A stretch of DNA of 64,000 nucleotides from FEN-1297 sp963843605 (GTDB taxonomy: Bacteria; Bacteroidota; Ignavibacteria; Ignavibacteriales; Ignavibacteriaceae), in the NCBI GenBank assembly GCA_963843605.1, contig CAWJLA010000001.1, positions 992,001-1,056,000 on the forward strand. The letters are read 5' to 3'. The stretch's first letter is position 1; each line of letters opens with the position of its first letter. The notes beneath the pieces are model-generated. The model worked only from the letters and a program-made list of their open reading frames with translations. It searched no databases and was not told the origin of the DNA. Positions 35,939 to 45,150 of the stretch are shown piece by piece. The position numbers and the translations under genes were made by a program.

Positions 35939-36649
35939 ATGCCGAATAAAATATTTCTGCCGGGAACAGACCGGCAGATCGAACTACTAACCGGACATCT
36001 TAATGTAACGGGAATGAATATCCTGATAATCGGCGGCGGCAGTGAAGATATTGCGATGTTTTTAAAAAAAAGCGGCGCAGCCTCCGTAATAATAATTGTG
36101 GATAATAATGATTCGCTTCTTACATTAAGATTATTTCTGGGTAAAAGCACCGATGTAAAAGTAAGAATGATGGAATACGACAATACAGATTTTCTCACCC
36201 CTAATTTCGATCTGATTTACGCCCAGGCATCCATTTCAAACAAAATGAGAAATAAAATAATAAAGGAAATCAAACGTATTTTGAAACCTGAAGGTTATTT
36301 CTGCGTAGGTGAATATATAAGCCTGATTCCCGAGGCACCTGAATTTGTAAAAGATGTTTGGTCAAGTTCGGATATTACGCCTCTGCCTCTGGAAAGCGCA
36401 GAGAAATTCTACCGTGAAAAAAATTTCAGAGTATATAACGAATTCGATTTATCGTCAACTTTAAAAGAATTCTACATAACCGGCAGGAATCTGCTTGAGG
36501 AAAGACTCGGTACATTAACGGATAATGAAAAATCTTACTATAAAAAAATATTAAAGCAGATAAGTCATGAATCAAATGTTTACTTAAAACTCGGCGGCGA
36601 CAAATATATGGGATTCAGAATGTTCATTCTAAGGAAAGGCAAAGGATGA
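35939..36649 (+). CDS. Class I SAM-dependent methyltransferase
   Basis: 236 aa. Motif I is MNILIIGGGSEDIAMFL, post I is VIIIVDNND, motif IV lies around FDLIYAQASISN, and the post-IV helix is IIKEIKRILKPEGYFCVGEY, the Methyltransf_11 pattern. The substrate cannot be named. The last 4 nt overlap the start of the RlmD-like gene (ATGA), so the two are translationally coupled; an RNA-modification or cofactor role is one possibility. Confidence 0.85.
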   Translation: MPNKIFLPGTDRQIELLTGHLNVTGMNILIIGGGSEDIAMFLKKSGAASVIIIVDNNDSLLTLRLFLGKSTDVKVRMMEYDNTDFLTPNFDLIYAQASISNKMRNKIIKEIKRILKPEGYFCVGEYISLIPEAPEFVKDVWSSSDITPLPLESAEKFYREKNFRVYNEFDLSSTLKEFYITGRNLLEERLGTLTDNEKSYYKKILKQISHESNVYLKLGGDKYMGFRMFILRKGKG

Positions 36650-38097
36650 AAAAGGGTGACCTGATCGATATTGAGATAGAAAAGTATGTTTTTGAAGGTA
36701 AAGGTATCGCAAGAATTGAAAAAGTCAGCGACGGTTCGAATAAACACGAACCCGCTCCCCATAAATACGTAGTATTTGTGCACGGAGCATATCCCGGAGA
36801 TAAACTAACAGTACAGATCAAGAAAGTTAAAAAATCTTATGCGGAAGCAAAGATTGTAAATATTATTGAGCCTTCCGTCTATAGAACCGAAGCTAGATGC
36901 AAATATTTCGGAACATGCGGCGGATGCAAACAGCAGGATATGGATTACGAAGCACAGGTGAAGTTCAAACAGCAGCAGGTTGAAGAAATTTTCGACAAGC
37001 TTGGGGGTTTATCCGGTTATGAAGCAGAAAAGATATTAGGATCCGCAAAAGTTTTTTACTATCGTAATAAAATGGAATTTTCCTTTACGGAAAAAAGATG
37101 GCTTACAGAAAATGAGATTAAATCCGGAAATGAATTTGAGAATTCATTCGCGCTCGGCCTTCATATACCCGGTGTATACGATAAAGTAGTGGACATTGAT
37201 GAATGTTTCCTACAGTCCCCTTTAAGCAACAAAATACTAAACTTTACAAGAGGATTCTTTAAAAACAAAAGTGTTCCTATATATTCGACAAAAACACATG
37301 AAGGATATTTGAGGAACCTGGTAATAAAACAATCTCATCATACCCATGATCTCATGGTTAATCTGGTAACCGGCGAAGAGAATGATCTTCTGATGAAAGA
37401 ATACGCCGCAGGATTAATTGAAGAAGTACCTCAAATTACTACGGTTATAAATAACATTAATTTAAAAAAAGCGGCTGTTGCAATAGGAGATTACGAAAAA
37501 GAATATTACGGCAGCGGTTTTATTTACGATTCCATAGGAAAATATAAATTCCGCGTAAGCGCAAATTCGTTTTTTCAAACAAATACTCTGCAGGCCGAAA
37601 AGCTATATGAAATTGCATTGGAATTTGCAGGACTTAGCGGCGATGAAATAATCTACGACCTGTATTCCGGCGCGGGGACAATTTCCATTTTTGTATCCGG
37701 AAGTGCAAAAGAAGTATATGCATTCGAAAGTGTCGAGTCGGCTATTAAAGATGCCGAAGAGAATAAACTGTTGAATGAAATAGATAATGTTCACTTCTTC
37801 ACCGCGGATTTAAATAAATCTTTTTTTCACATAGCCGAAGGAAATAACATCCCGCTGCCGGGAGTAGTAATTTTAGATCCTCCGAGGAGCGGCATGCATC
37901 AGAATACTGTTGATGATGTTATAAAACTATCGCCGTCGAAAATTGTATATGTAAGCTGCAATCCGGCAACGCAGGTTAGGGACATTAAACTATTTGCACA
38001 AGCGGGTTATACACTGAAAAAAATTAAGCCGGTTGACATGTTTCCGCATACTTATCATATCGAAAATGTAGCGCTGCTTGTTAAAAATAAAGTTTAA
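36646..38097 (+). CDS. rlmD: RlmD/TrmA-family 23S rRNA (uracil-C5)-methyltransferase
   Basis: 483 aa. N-terminal TRAM domain (about 5-70), an Fe-S site of three close cysteines C85-x5-C91-xx-C94 (CKYFGTCGGC) with a fourth in DIDECF, and the SAM-binding C-terminal domain: SANSFFQTNTLQAEKLY, YDLYSGAGTISIFV, ILDPPRSGMHQNT, and the nucleophile VYVSCNPATQVRD. The target is most likely 23S rRNA U1939 or a neighbouring uracil; RumA/RumB-type paralogues cannot be separated by eye. Coupled to the upstream methyltransferase by a 4-nt overlap. Confidence 0.9.
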   Translation: MKKGDLIDIEIEKYVFEGKGIARIEKVSDGSNKHEPAPHKYVVFVHGAYPGDKLTVQIKKVKKSYAEAKIVNIIEPSVYRTEARCKYFGTCGGCKQQDMDYEAQVKFKQQQVEEIFDKLGGLSGYEAEKILGSAKVFYYRNKMEFSFTEKRWLTENEIKSGNEFENSFALGLHIPGVYDKVVDIDECFLQSPLSNKILNFTRGFFKNKSVPIYSTKTHEGYLRNLVIKQSHHTHDLMVNLVTGEENDLLMKEYAAGLIEEVPQITTVINNINLKKAAVAIGDYEKEYYGSGFIYDSIGKYKFRVSANSFFQTNTLQAEKLYEIALEFAGLSGDEIIYDLYSGAGTISIFVSGSAKEVYAFESVESAIKDAEENKLLNEIDNVHFFTADLNKSFFHIAEGNNIPLPGVVILDPPRSGMHQNTVDDVIKLSPSKIVYVSCNPATQVRDIKLFAQAGYTLKKIKPVDMFPHTYHIENVALLVKNKV

Positions 38098-38259
38098 AAT
38101 TTATTCCATATTTCCCTCCGCGGAACTCCGCGACTTCTCCGCGTGCCTCCTCGATCATCCTTCCGTTTCGTAAGCACTTAGTTATTTTGAGTGCACTGAA
38201 TTTCACTGAGGGAAAAAATAATTTTGGGAAAAATTGCTGCTCAAATTTAGGGAAGGAAT

Positions 38260-38947
38260 TTATCTTTTTCTGCTTTTCAGATCCAGTATAAGCACATACT
38301 CTCCCTTAATATTTTGCTGTTCTACCTTATCAAGCAGATCTTTTGCGGTTCCTCTGAAGAAATGTTCATTGGGCATTGAAATTTGAAACGCGAGTACAAC
38401 GCGCAGGTTTTCCCCCAGCACTTTGACAATATCGGTTAAAAGGCTCTTCAATCTGTAAGGTGTATCTAATAAAATTACAGGTTCGTTCATTCGCTTAAAA
38501 TTAAGCAGTCCCCGCCTTCTTTCGTCTTTTTTAGGTGAAAGCCAGCCATAGTAATAAAACTTCTCCATATCCAAACCGGAACCAACAAGTGCAGGTATTA
38601 ATGAATTGGCGCCCGTAACCGGGACAATCTTAATTTTCTGGGAAATTAAAACATCCACAAGAAGATGACCCGGATCGGAAAATAACGGAGTACCGCAATC
38701 CGATATCAGCGCCGCACTTTCGCCGTTTATAATCCGGAGAAGAAGATCGTTTACTACTTCCTTTTCGTTATGCTCGTTTAAGGCGACTAATTCTTTTTCA
38801 ATATTAAAATGAGAAAGCAGTCTCCGCGCATCCTTAAACTCTTCGCAAATTATGAAATTTACTGCTCTTAGCGTCTTTTAAAGCTCTAAAAGTCATATCG
38901 TCATAATTTCCGATCGGAGTTGAGACTATATAAAGTATTCCTTTCAT
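38260..38947 (-). pseudogene. rsmI: RsmI-like 16S rRNA methyltransferase, frameshifted
   Basis: RsmI 2'-O-methylates C1402 of 16S rRNA. The N-terminus MKGILYIVSTPIGNYDDMTF then RALK is in one frame; the rest, TLRAVNFIICEEFKDARRLL through ALISDCGTPLFSDPG, VTGANSLIPAL, and LLDTPYRL to the stop, is in the next. One surplus A in AAAA (complement of 38876-38879) explains the break. Removing it gives about 228 aa, shorter than the 280 aa of canonical RsmI. An intact single frame would otherwise run, so an assembly indel is as likely as a dead gene. Confidence 0.82.
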
Positions 38948-39195
38948 ACGACAAAAATAGTTAAATGAAACCAAAATAACCTTGAATAAAATTAAATTTT
39001 TAATTGCTTTCTCACGATATTTATTCTTAATTTAGCAAAGCATTAAAGAATTAATGGGGATTAATGAAGAATTCCGTTCAATTTAGCCTTCAATTTCCCG
39101 AATGGCTTTTACTAAAGAAATCGTTGAAATTATTAATGTTTTTCTTGCTTTATCCCATCGATAAATATCTACCTAATACAAAATAACATAGGTGA

Positions 39196-42015
39196 ATGAT
39201 GAAAAATATAGGAATACTTATAATACTATTGTTTTCAATACCGGCAATGTGGGCACAGGATTCCTCACAGACATTTCTTTCGGTAAAAGGAACCGGAGTT
39301 GAAGAATTTATTAACTCTCATCCAGAGTATGACGGACGCGGCACTATAATATTTGTACTGGATACCGGCGTGGATATGGGAATAGACGGTTTGGAAAAAA
39401 CTTCCACCGGCGATGTAAAAGTAATCGATGTGCAGGATTTTTCCGGCGAGGGAGATATTAAACTATATGACTGCGATGTAGAAGAAGACAACGACAAATA
39501 TTATTTTATCAACGAGGACCGGGACCTGAAAGTTTCCGGCGCCCATAAACTGCAATTAAAACCGGTTGACGGCAAGTATTATATCGGAGCACTGGACGAG
39601 ACTAAACTTAAAAATTCAGGATCAAAAGCCGAAGATTTAAACGGCAACGGATCAACTACAGACAAATATACGGTTGTTTCTTTCAAAACAATCGACGGCA
39701 GCGATACCTGCTGGGTAGCGTATTTTGACGTTAACAGCAACGGAGATCTATCGGACGATAAACCTTTAAGAAATTATAAAGAGAAGTTTGATACGTTCAA
39801 AATTAAAAATGAAAAAGGTCTTCCTCAATTAACCTTCGCAGTTAATATTTTTCCCGGTCAGAAAAAAATATCGCTGTTTTTTGATGACGGCGGACACGGG
39901 ACTCACGTTTCCGGAATTGCGGCAGGTTATCATATCGGCGGCAGTTACTTAAACGGAGTGGCGCCCGGAGCAAAAATCATCGGTCTGAAAATCGGCAATA
40001 ACAATTACTCGGGAGGGGCAACCGTAACCGGAAGTATGAGAAACGCTTTTCTTTATGCGGATAAAGTTTCGAAAGAGAAGAAGGAGCCCTGCGTTTTAAA
40101 TATGAGCTTCGGTATCGGATCGGAAATTGAAGCACGGTCGGAAATGGAACTGTTTCTTGATTCACTACTTTACGCGAACCCGTATTTATATGTCTGCCTC
40201 TCAAACGGAAACGACGGCCCGGGTATATCTACCGCAGGACTTCCGTCTTCATGCGGATACGCGCTTTCATCCGGTGCGGTTCTGCCATACGAAGTCGGAC
40301 GCGATTTATTCGGTTCAACTTTAAAACAGAACGTCATGTTTTTCTTCAGCTCAAGAGGGGGCGAAGTAAGCAAACCGGATATCTGCTCGCCCGGTGTATG
40401 CACATCTACCGTACCTAACTGGGAGCCGCGCGATGTAATGGGAGGAACAAGTATGGCATCTCCTTACACGGCCGGAGTTGTTTCCGTTATATTAAGCGCA
40501 TTGGAAAAAGAGAACCCGGATATAAAAGTTCCGTCACAACTGCTTTTTAAGGCAATCAAAGAAAGCGCTGTTAAGATGGAAGGATACTCGGCTCTGGATC
40601 AGGGAACTGGTTATATCAATGTGATCAACGCATACAGCGTAATTAAAAAATATATCGCGGCCGGAGAAATAAACAAGTTTGAGACTTATACAATAAGTTC
40701 TTTTTCACCGAATATGCCCGATGGTAAAGCTCCTAATCTCTATATAAGAAACGGCAATTATTTAACCGGTGAAGAAAGATATACCTATACGGTAAAAAGA
40801 AATGATTTTCAGAAGAAAGATAAATTTTACAGAATTTATAATATAAAAAGCAATACCGACTGGCTTTTGCCGATCCAGAAAAAGACTTACATCAGGAATA
40901 AACAACACGCAAATATCACCGTAATGCTGGATAAGAAAAAATTAACCGAACCAGGATTGTATGTCGGCAGAATTACTGCTACGCGCGATGATAAATCGAA
41001 CATGCCTGAATTTAATATGCTTGCAACAGTTGTTATACCTTACAGGTTTTGCCGGGAAGAAAATTTTTCGCGCGAATGGGACAATGAGACCGTAGAGCCT
41101 GGATTAATTAAAAGATATTTCATTGAAATGCCGGCCGGACAAACAGCCATGCATGTCTCTATTTCGCCGGTAAAAGGTAAATATGTAAAAAGCAGGTTCT
41201 GGCTGTTTGACCCCGACGGAGTGGATTTATACACCTCGCGTACTTTAAACACTCAGGGAGATGAATCCGGCATTGAAAATGAATTTTATAATCTTCGGCC
41301 GGGAGTTTACGAACTGGATGTTGAGGGAAGTTTCATGGCAGACGGATTATCCGAATACAATTTGTCGGTCGGGTTTACAGGCGTAAACAGAATTGGTGAT
41401 GCGCCGCTTGATTCGGTTAACAAATCGATTGAAGTAATTAATTCGTATAACGGAGAATCGAGTTATAATATAAGCGGTAAAATTTTGGGATATGAGAATA
41501 GTGCGACCGTTAAAATAAGCGGTCCGGAGCATTATTCATTACCATTTACAATGAGCAAAGATGAGTCCTATAAAGTATTCACGGTAAACCTCAGCAAAGA
41601 AGACTTTAACAAGATGACGGATTTTTCGGTTATTGTTTATAACAAAAAAGGTAAGGCTGTAAACAAAGACGGACTTAGTTATAAAGAAGGGAAATTAATA
41701 ATTGATAAAAGTTCCGGTGCGGATACCGACAGTTTAACTTTGGAGTTGATACCGGCATTTTCAAATGAGAACGACAGTATAGAAGTTAACTTAAAAGAAG
41801 CAACATATTTAAAAACAGCAAAGACAATATCCGTCAGCGATAACGGGAAATATTCAACCGTATTATATCCTTCTATTTCCCGCAGTTTGCAATGCAGCTG
41901 CAAAAAACCCGGAGTAACTTTACCTGCCGGATCGAGGTTTTTCGGGAAGATATATTTTGAATCAGAATTATCAAAAAAAATAGAAGCGGAATTACCAATT
42001 TATTTAAACTTTTAA
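39196..42015 (+). CDS. Secreted S8 (subtilisin-like) peptidase
   Basis: 939 aa exported serine protease. Signal peptide with cleavage after FSIPAMWAQ; two ATGs stand in tandem (39196, 39199), the second better placed for AGGTG. Catalytic Asp56 in FVLDTGVDMG, His237 in GGHGTHVSGIAAG, Ser419 in MGGTSMASPYTAG. The long insert between Asp and His and the C-terminal beta-rich region (residues 500-939) resemble tripeptidyl-peptidase-II-like subtilases. Followed 14 bp later by an OPT peptide transporter, suggesting secreted proteolysis coupled to peptide uptake. Confidence 0.93.
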   Translation: MMKNIGILIILLFSIPAMWAQDSSQTFLSVKGTGVEEFINSHPEYDGRGTIIFVLDTGVDMGIDGLEKTSTGDVKVIDVQDFSGEGDIKLYDCDVEEDNDKYYFINEDRDLKVSGAHKLQLKPVDGKYYIGALDETKLKNSGSKAEDLNGNGSTTDKYTVVSFKTIDGSDTCWVAYFDVNSNGDLSDDKPLRNYKEKFDTFKIKNEKGLPQLTFAVNIFPGQKKISLFFDDGGHGTHVSGIAAGYHIGGSYLNGVAPGAKIIGLKIGNNNYSGGATVTGSMRNAFLYADKVSKEKKEPCVLNMSFGIGSEIEARSEMELFLDSLLYANPYLYVCLSNGNDGPGISTAGLPSSCGYALSSGAVLPYEVGRDLFGSTLKQNVMFFFSSRGGEVSKPDICSPGVCTSTVPNWEPRDVMGGTSMASPYTAGVVSVILSALEKENPDIKVPSQLLFKAIKESAVKMEGYSALDQGTGYINVINAYSVIKKYIAAGEINKFETYTISSFSPNMPDGKAPNLYIRNGNYLTGEERYTYTVKRNDFQKKDKFYRIYNIKSNTDWLLPIQKKTYIRNKQHANITVMLDKKKLTEPGLYVGRITATRDDKSNMPEFNMLATVVIPYRFCREENFSREWDNETVEPGLIKRYFIEMPAGQTAMHVSISPVKGKYVKSRFWLFDPDGVDLYTSRTLNTQGDESGIENEFYNLRPGVYELDVEGSFMADGLSEYNLSVGFTGVNRIGDAPLDSVNKSIEVINSYNGESSYNISGKILGYENSATVKISGPEHYSLPFTMSKDESYKVFTVNLSKEDFNKMTDFSVIVYNKKGKAVNKDGLSYKEGKLIIDKSSGADTDSLTLELIPAFSNENDSIEVNLKEATYLKTAKTISVSDNGKYSTVLYPSISRSLQCSCKKPGVTLPAGSRFFGKIYFESELSKKIEAELPIYLNF

Positions 42016-42029
42016 AGGAATGACTACCA

Positions 42030-44024
42030 ATGAGTGAAAAACACATAAACGGAGAAAACCTAAAAGGTTTGCCGGAAAATGCATATACCGAATTAAAACC
42101 CGGTGAAGAATATACTCCGGTAATGCCTCCTAATGTAAATGTTCCTGAGGTAAGCCTCTATTCCGTATTAACTGGATTAATTATGGCAATCATATTTTCC
42201 GCCGCCGCGGCTTACCTCGGATTGAAAATTGGGCAAGTATTTGAGGCTGCAATACCGATTGCAATTATTGCCGTCGGCTTATCTGCTTCGACCAAAAGAA
42301 AAAACGCTTTGGGCGAAAATGTAATAATACAGTCTATAGGTTCTACTTCAGGCGCCGTTGTTGCCGGTGCAATATTTACGATACCTGCATTATATATTCT
42401 GCACCTCAACGCCGAATTCTACAAAATTTTTCTGGCTTCTTTATTCGGCGGCGTACTGGGAATATTATTTCTTATTCCCTTTCGAAAATATTTTGTAAAA
42501 GATATGCACGGCAAATATCCTTTCCCGGAAGCAACGGCAACTACCGAAATTTTAGTAGCCGGAGAAAAAGGCGGCAACCAGGCCGCAGTTCTGGTTGTAA
42601 GCGGTATTATAGGCGGATTGTACGATTTTATTGTAGCTTCGGTGGGGTTATGGAATGAAGTATTCTCGTCACGCGTTTTTCCATTCGGAGAAAAAATTGC
42701 GGACAAAGCAAAAATAGTTTTCAGGATGGATGTCGGCGCCGCTGTTATGGGCCTCGGATATATCATCGGTCTAAGATATGCAGCTATAATATGCGCCGGT
42801 TCGTTCGTAGCCTGGTATGTTCTTATTCCCATGGTTGCGTATATAGGGCAGGGACTTAGTGTTCCTCTCGGCGCAAATATTTCTCTGCTTATTAAAGATA
42901 TGTCCGCAGAGCAGATCTTCGCGAATTACGTACGTCATATCGGAATCGGCGGCATCGCAATGGCAGGTATCATAGGAATTGTTAAATCCTCGAAAATTAT
43001 CGGCTCTGCCTTTTCTCTTGCAGTTAAGGAAATAATGGGTACAAAGGCCGTTATTGAAGATAAATTAAGAACCCACCGCGATTTGACAATGAAGGTAATT
43101 GCAATTGCTATAATAGCTACCGCAGTTCTTATTTTCGTCTTTTTCCTGTTAGGCGTTGTAAATACCTGGTTCTACGCTCTGGTCGGTTTATTGATTGTTT
43201 TGATAATTTCATTTTTATTCACAACAGTAGCTGCAACTGCAATAGCAATAGTAGGTACAAACCCGGTATCTGGCATGACGTTGATGACGCTAATCTTATC
43301 TTCAATTATTTTGGTATCGATAGGATTAAGCGGAACTTCCGGAATGATAGCTGCGCTGCTGATAGGCGGTGTGGTATGCACTGCGTTATCAATGTCGGGC
43401 AGTTTTATAACCGATTTGAAAATTGGTTACTGGCTGGGTTCTTCCCCTTATAAACAGGAAACATGGAAATTTTTAGGAACGCTGGTTTCGGCTGCAACAG
43501 TGGGATATGTTATTTTACTTCTCAACAACATATACGGCTTTACGGGTCCCGAAGGATTGGTTGCTCCGCAGGCTAATGCGATGGCGGCGGTAATTAAACC
43601 GTTGATGGCTAATCAGCCCGCTCCCTGGATATTATATATTGCCGGTGCGCTGATGGCTTTGATCTTAACTATGATCGGTGTTCCGGCTCTGGCTTTTGCA
43701 TTAGGTATGTACATTCCGCTGCATCTTAATACTCCGCTTCTGGTAGGCGGTTTAATTGCTTATTTTGTCTCTTCCAGAAGTAAAAATGAGAAGTTAAATA
43801 AAGCCAGGGGAGAAAGAGGAACACTTATCGCGTCGGGATTTATTGCCGGCGGTGCTTTAATGGGTGTTGTGAGCGCTTTGCTGAAGAAGTTCAACGTGAA
43901 TATTATGGTAAGTCAAACCTGGGTCGATTCGCATTCCGCAGAGCTGCTGGGATTGGTTGCATTTGCACTTTTATGCGCCTATGTTATTTGGGACGCAATG
44001 CGTGCAAAAGTAGAAAAAGAATAG
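42030..44024 (+). CDS. Oligopeptide transporter, OPT family
   Basis: 664 aa inner-membrane protein with about 14-16 hydrophobic segments. The N-terminal signature EVSLYSVLTGLIMAIIFSAA then AYLGLKIGQVFEAAIPIAI matches bacterial OPT proteins. SIGSTSGAVVAGAIFTIPAL and GKYPFPEATATTEIL are further OPT elements. Predicted proton-coupled import of di- to oligopeptides; metal chelates are the alternative substrates of the family. AAAGGA precedes the start. Co-transcribed with the S8 peptidase. Confidence 0.92.
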   Translation: MSEKHINGENLKGLPENAYTELKPGEEYTPVMPPNVNVPEVSLYSVLTGLIMAIIFSAAAAYLGLKIGQVFEAAIPIAIIAVGLSASTKRKNALGENVIIQSIGSTSGAVVAGAIFTIPALYILHLNAEFYKIFLASLFGGVLGILFLIPFRKYFVKDMHGKYPFPEATATTEILVAGEKGGNQAAVLVVSGIIGGLYDFIVASVGLWNEVFSSRVFPFGEKIADKAKIVFRMDVGAAVMGLGYIIGLRYAAIICAGSFVAWYVLIPMVAYIGQGLSVPLGANISLLIKDMSAEQIFANYVRHIGIGGIAMAGIIGIVKSSKIIGSAFSLAVKEIMGTKAVIEDKLRTHRDLTMKVIAIAIIATAVLIFVFFLLGVVNTWFYALVGLLIVLIISFLFTTVAATAIAIVGTNPVSGMTLMTLILSSIILVSIGLSGTSGMIAALLIGGVVCTALSMSGSFITDLKIGYWLGSSPYKQETWKFLGTLVSAATVGYVILLLNNIYGFTGPEGLVAPQANAMAAVIKPLMANQPAPWILYIAGALMALILTMIGVPALAFALGMYIPLHLNTPLLVGGLIAYFVSSRSKNEKLNKARGERGTLIASGFIAGGALMGVVSALLKKFNVNIMVSQTWVDSHSAELLGLVAFALLCAYVIWDAMRAKVEKE

Positions 44025-44037
44025 TTATAAAATATAA

Positions 44038-44179
44038 AGAGGCTGTCTCAAAAGTGCTTCGTATGTCACTGTGAGCGGACCTGCCTGCCGGACAGGCAGG
44101 GTCGAACCGTGTATTCATCGCAAATTCATGCTTCGACTTCGCTCAGCATGACATGATCCCGACTTATGAGACAGCCTCT
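44038..44179. repeat. 142-bp inverted-repeat element after the OPT gene
   Basis: AGAGGCTGTCTCAAAAGT at the left end and its complement (ACTTATGAGACAGCCTCT, 44162-44179) at the right match at 17 of 18 positions. Inside are the palindromic CCTGCCTGCCGGACAGGCAGG-like core near 44081-44101 and GCTTCGACTTCGCTCAGCATGACA. No ORF. It may fold as one large hairpin and double as a terminator for the OPT gene. Confidence 0.82.
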
Positions 44180-44452
44180 ATTTTATTCAAATATCATAAA
44201 TAGGACCCGCCGTTACTTCGAGAACATTTCGCATAAAAATAATTATTGTTTTTTAACAGATATTTTTTCAAATTCGGGTTAAAAGATATAGAGTTGTATA
44301 TCACCTTCCTGCCGGGGCATCAAATATGGGGGAGTGCCGGTTTAATCTGTTTTATTCGAATATTCTTCTTACTACGGTAATGCGGTATAATAATCAGGAA
44401 TTTTGATCTGAATATTTTTTAAATATTAGAAATAATTTTTTGCGGAGACAAT
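44180..44452. other. Non-coding upstream region of the sugar transferase
   Basis: No gene seen. GCGGAG lies 6 nt before the TTG start at 44453; the promoter is not identified. Confidence 0.4.
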
Positions 44453-45130
44453 TTGTATTTCTCAAAACAATTATTAAATAAAATTCTAGCTTTATGCCTG
44501 ATATTAATCTTATCCCCGTTTTTATTGTTAACGGGTATACTGGTTTTCCTTTCTACCAATGACTCACCCGTATTTATGCAGAAAAGAGGGCTTTCTCTGG
44601 AAGGTACTTCGTTTATAATCTACAAATTCCGCACTATCAAAAGACATAAAACATCCGGAACAATTGACTCCATCTTTTACAAGCCCGTGCCCGGAGAAAA
44701 CATATCAAAATTAGGTATGTTTTTAAGAAGAACCGGGTGGGACGAAATTCTGCAATTAATCAATGTCATGAAAGGCGAGATGTCTTTTATCGGCCCCAGG
44801 CCGTTGTCATATGAAGATCTGGCGGTTATGAAAAATAATTATCCGCGTCTTTATAATTTAAGATCCAGAATGAACATCAAACCGGGTATTACCGGGTACT
44901 GGCAAATTCTGGGAAATCGAAATCTGGGAGTTATAAATCTTGTGTCCAGCGATTTGTTTTATTTCAACAACCGTTCATTGAAATTAAATTTGATGATACT
45001 CGGTTTAACGCTAAAAACTATTCTTACACGCGCTCATTCCGATTCGATAATACCCGTCCGCAAAAATCGGTTTGTAAATAAAATAAATCCCCGCAAGGTA
45101 GTATTTAGATCCAGGCTAAAGGACGTTTAA
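44453..45130 (+). CDS. Small phosphoglycosyl transferase (bacterial sugar transferase)
   Basis: 225 aa, initiating at TTG 44453 with GCGGAG 6 nt upstream. One N-terminal membrane helix (about 8-32) precedes the monotopic PGT domain: MQKRGLSLEGTSFIIYKFRT, LRRTGWDEILQLINVMKGEM then SFIGPRPL, and RMNIKPGITGYWQILGNR. This is the PglC/WcaJ catalytic core that places a sugar phosphate on undecaprenyl phosphate to start glycan assembly. The WDEILQ in place of the usual DELPQL is atypical. It lies alone, away from the polysaccharide cluster at 56-63 kb. Convergent with proS. Confidence 0.88.
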   Translation: MYFSKQLLNKILALCLILILSPFLLLTGILVFLSTNDSPVFMQKRGLSLEGTSFIIYKFRTIKRHKTSGTIDSIFYKPVPGENISKLGMFLRRTGWDEILQLINVMKGEMSFIGPRPLSYEDLAVMKNNYPRLYNLRSRMNIKPGITGYWQILGNRNLGVINLVSSDLFYFNNRSLKLNLMILGLTLKTILTRAHSDSIIPVRKNRFVNKINPRKVVFRSRLKDV

Positions 45131-45150
45131 CTACCTGCGGACGAATATTT

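Noticed and set aside
45105..45150. Overlap of proS with the convergent sugar-transferase gene
   Set aside because: Arises only from reading past the C-terminal frameshift; the restored frame stops at 45151 with no overlap.
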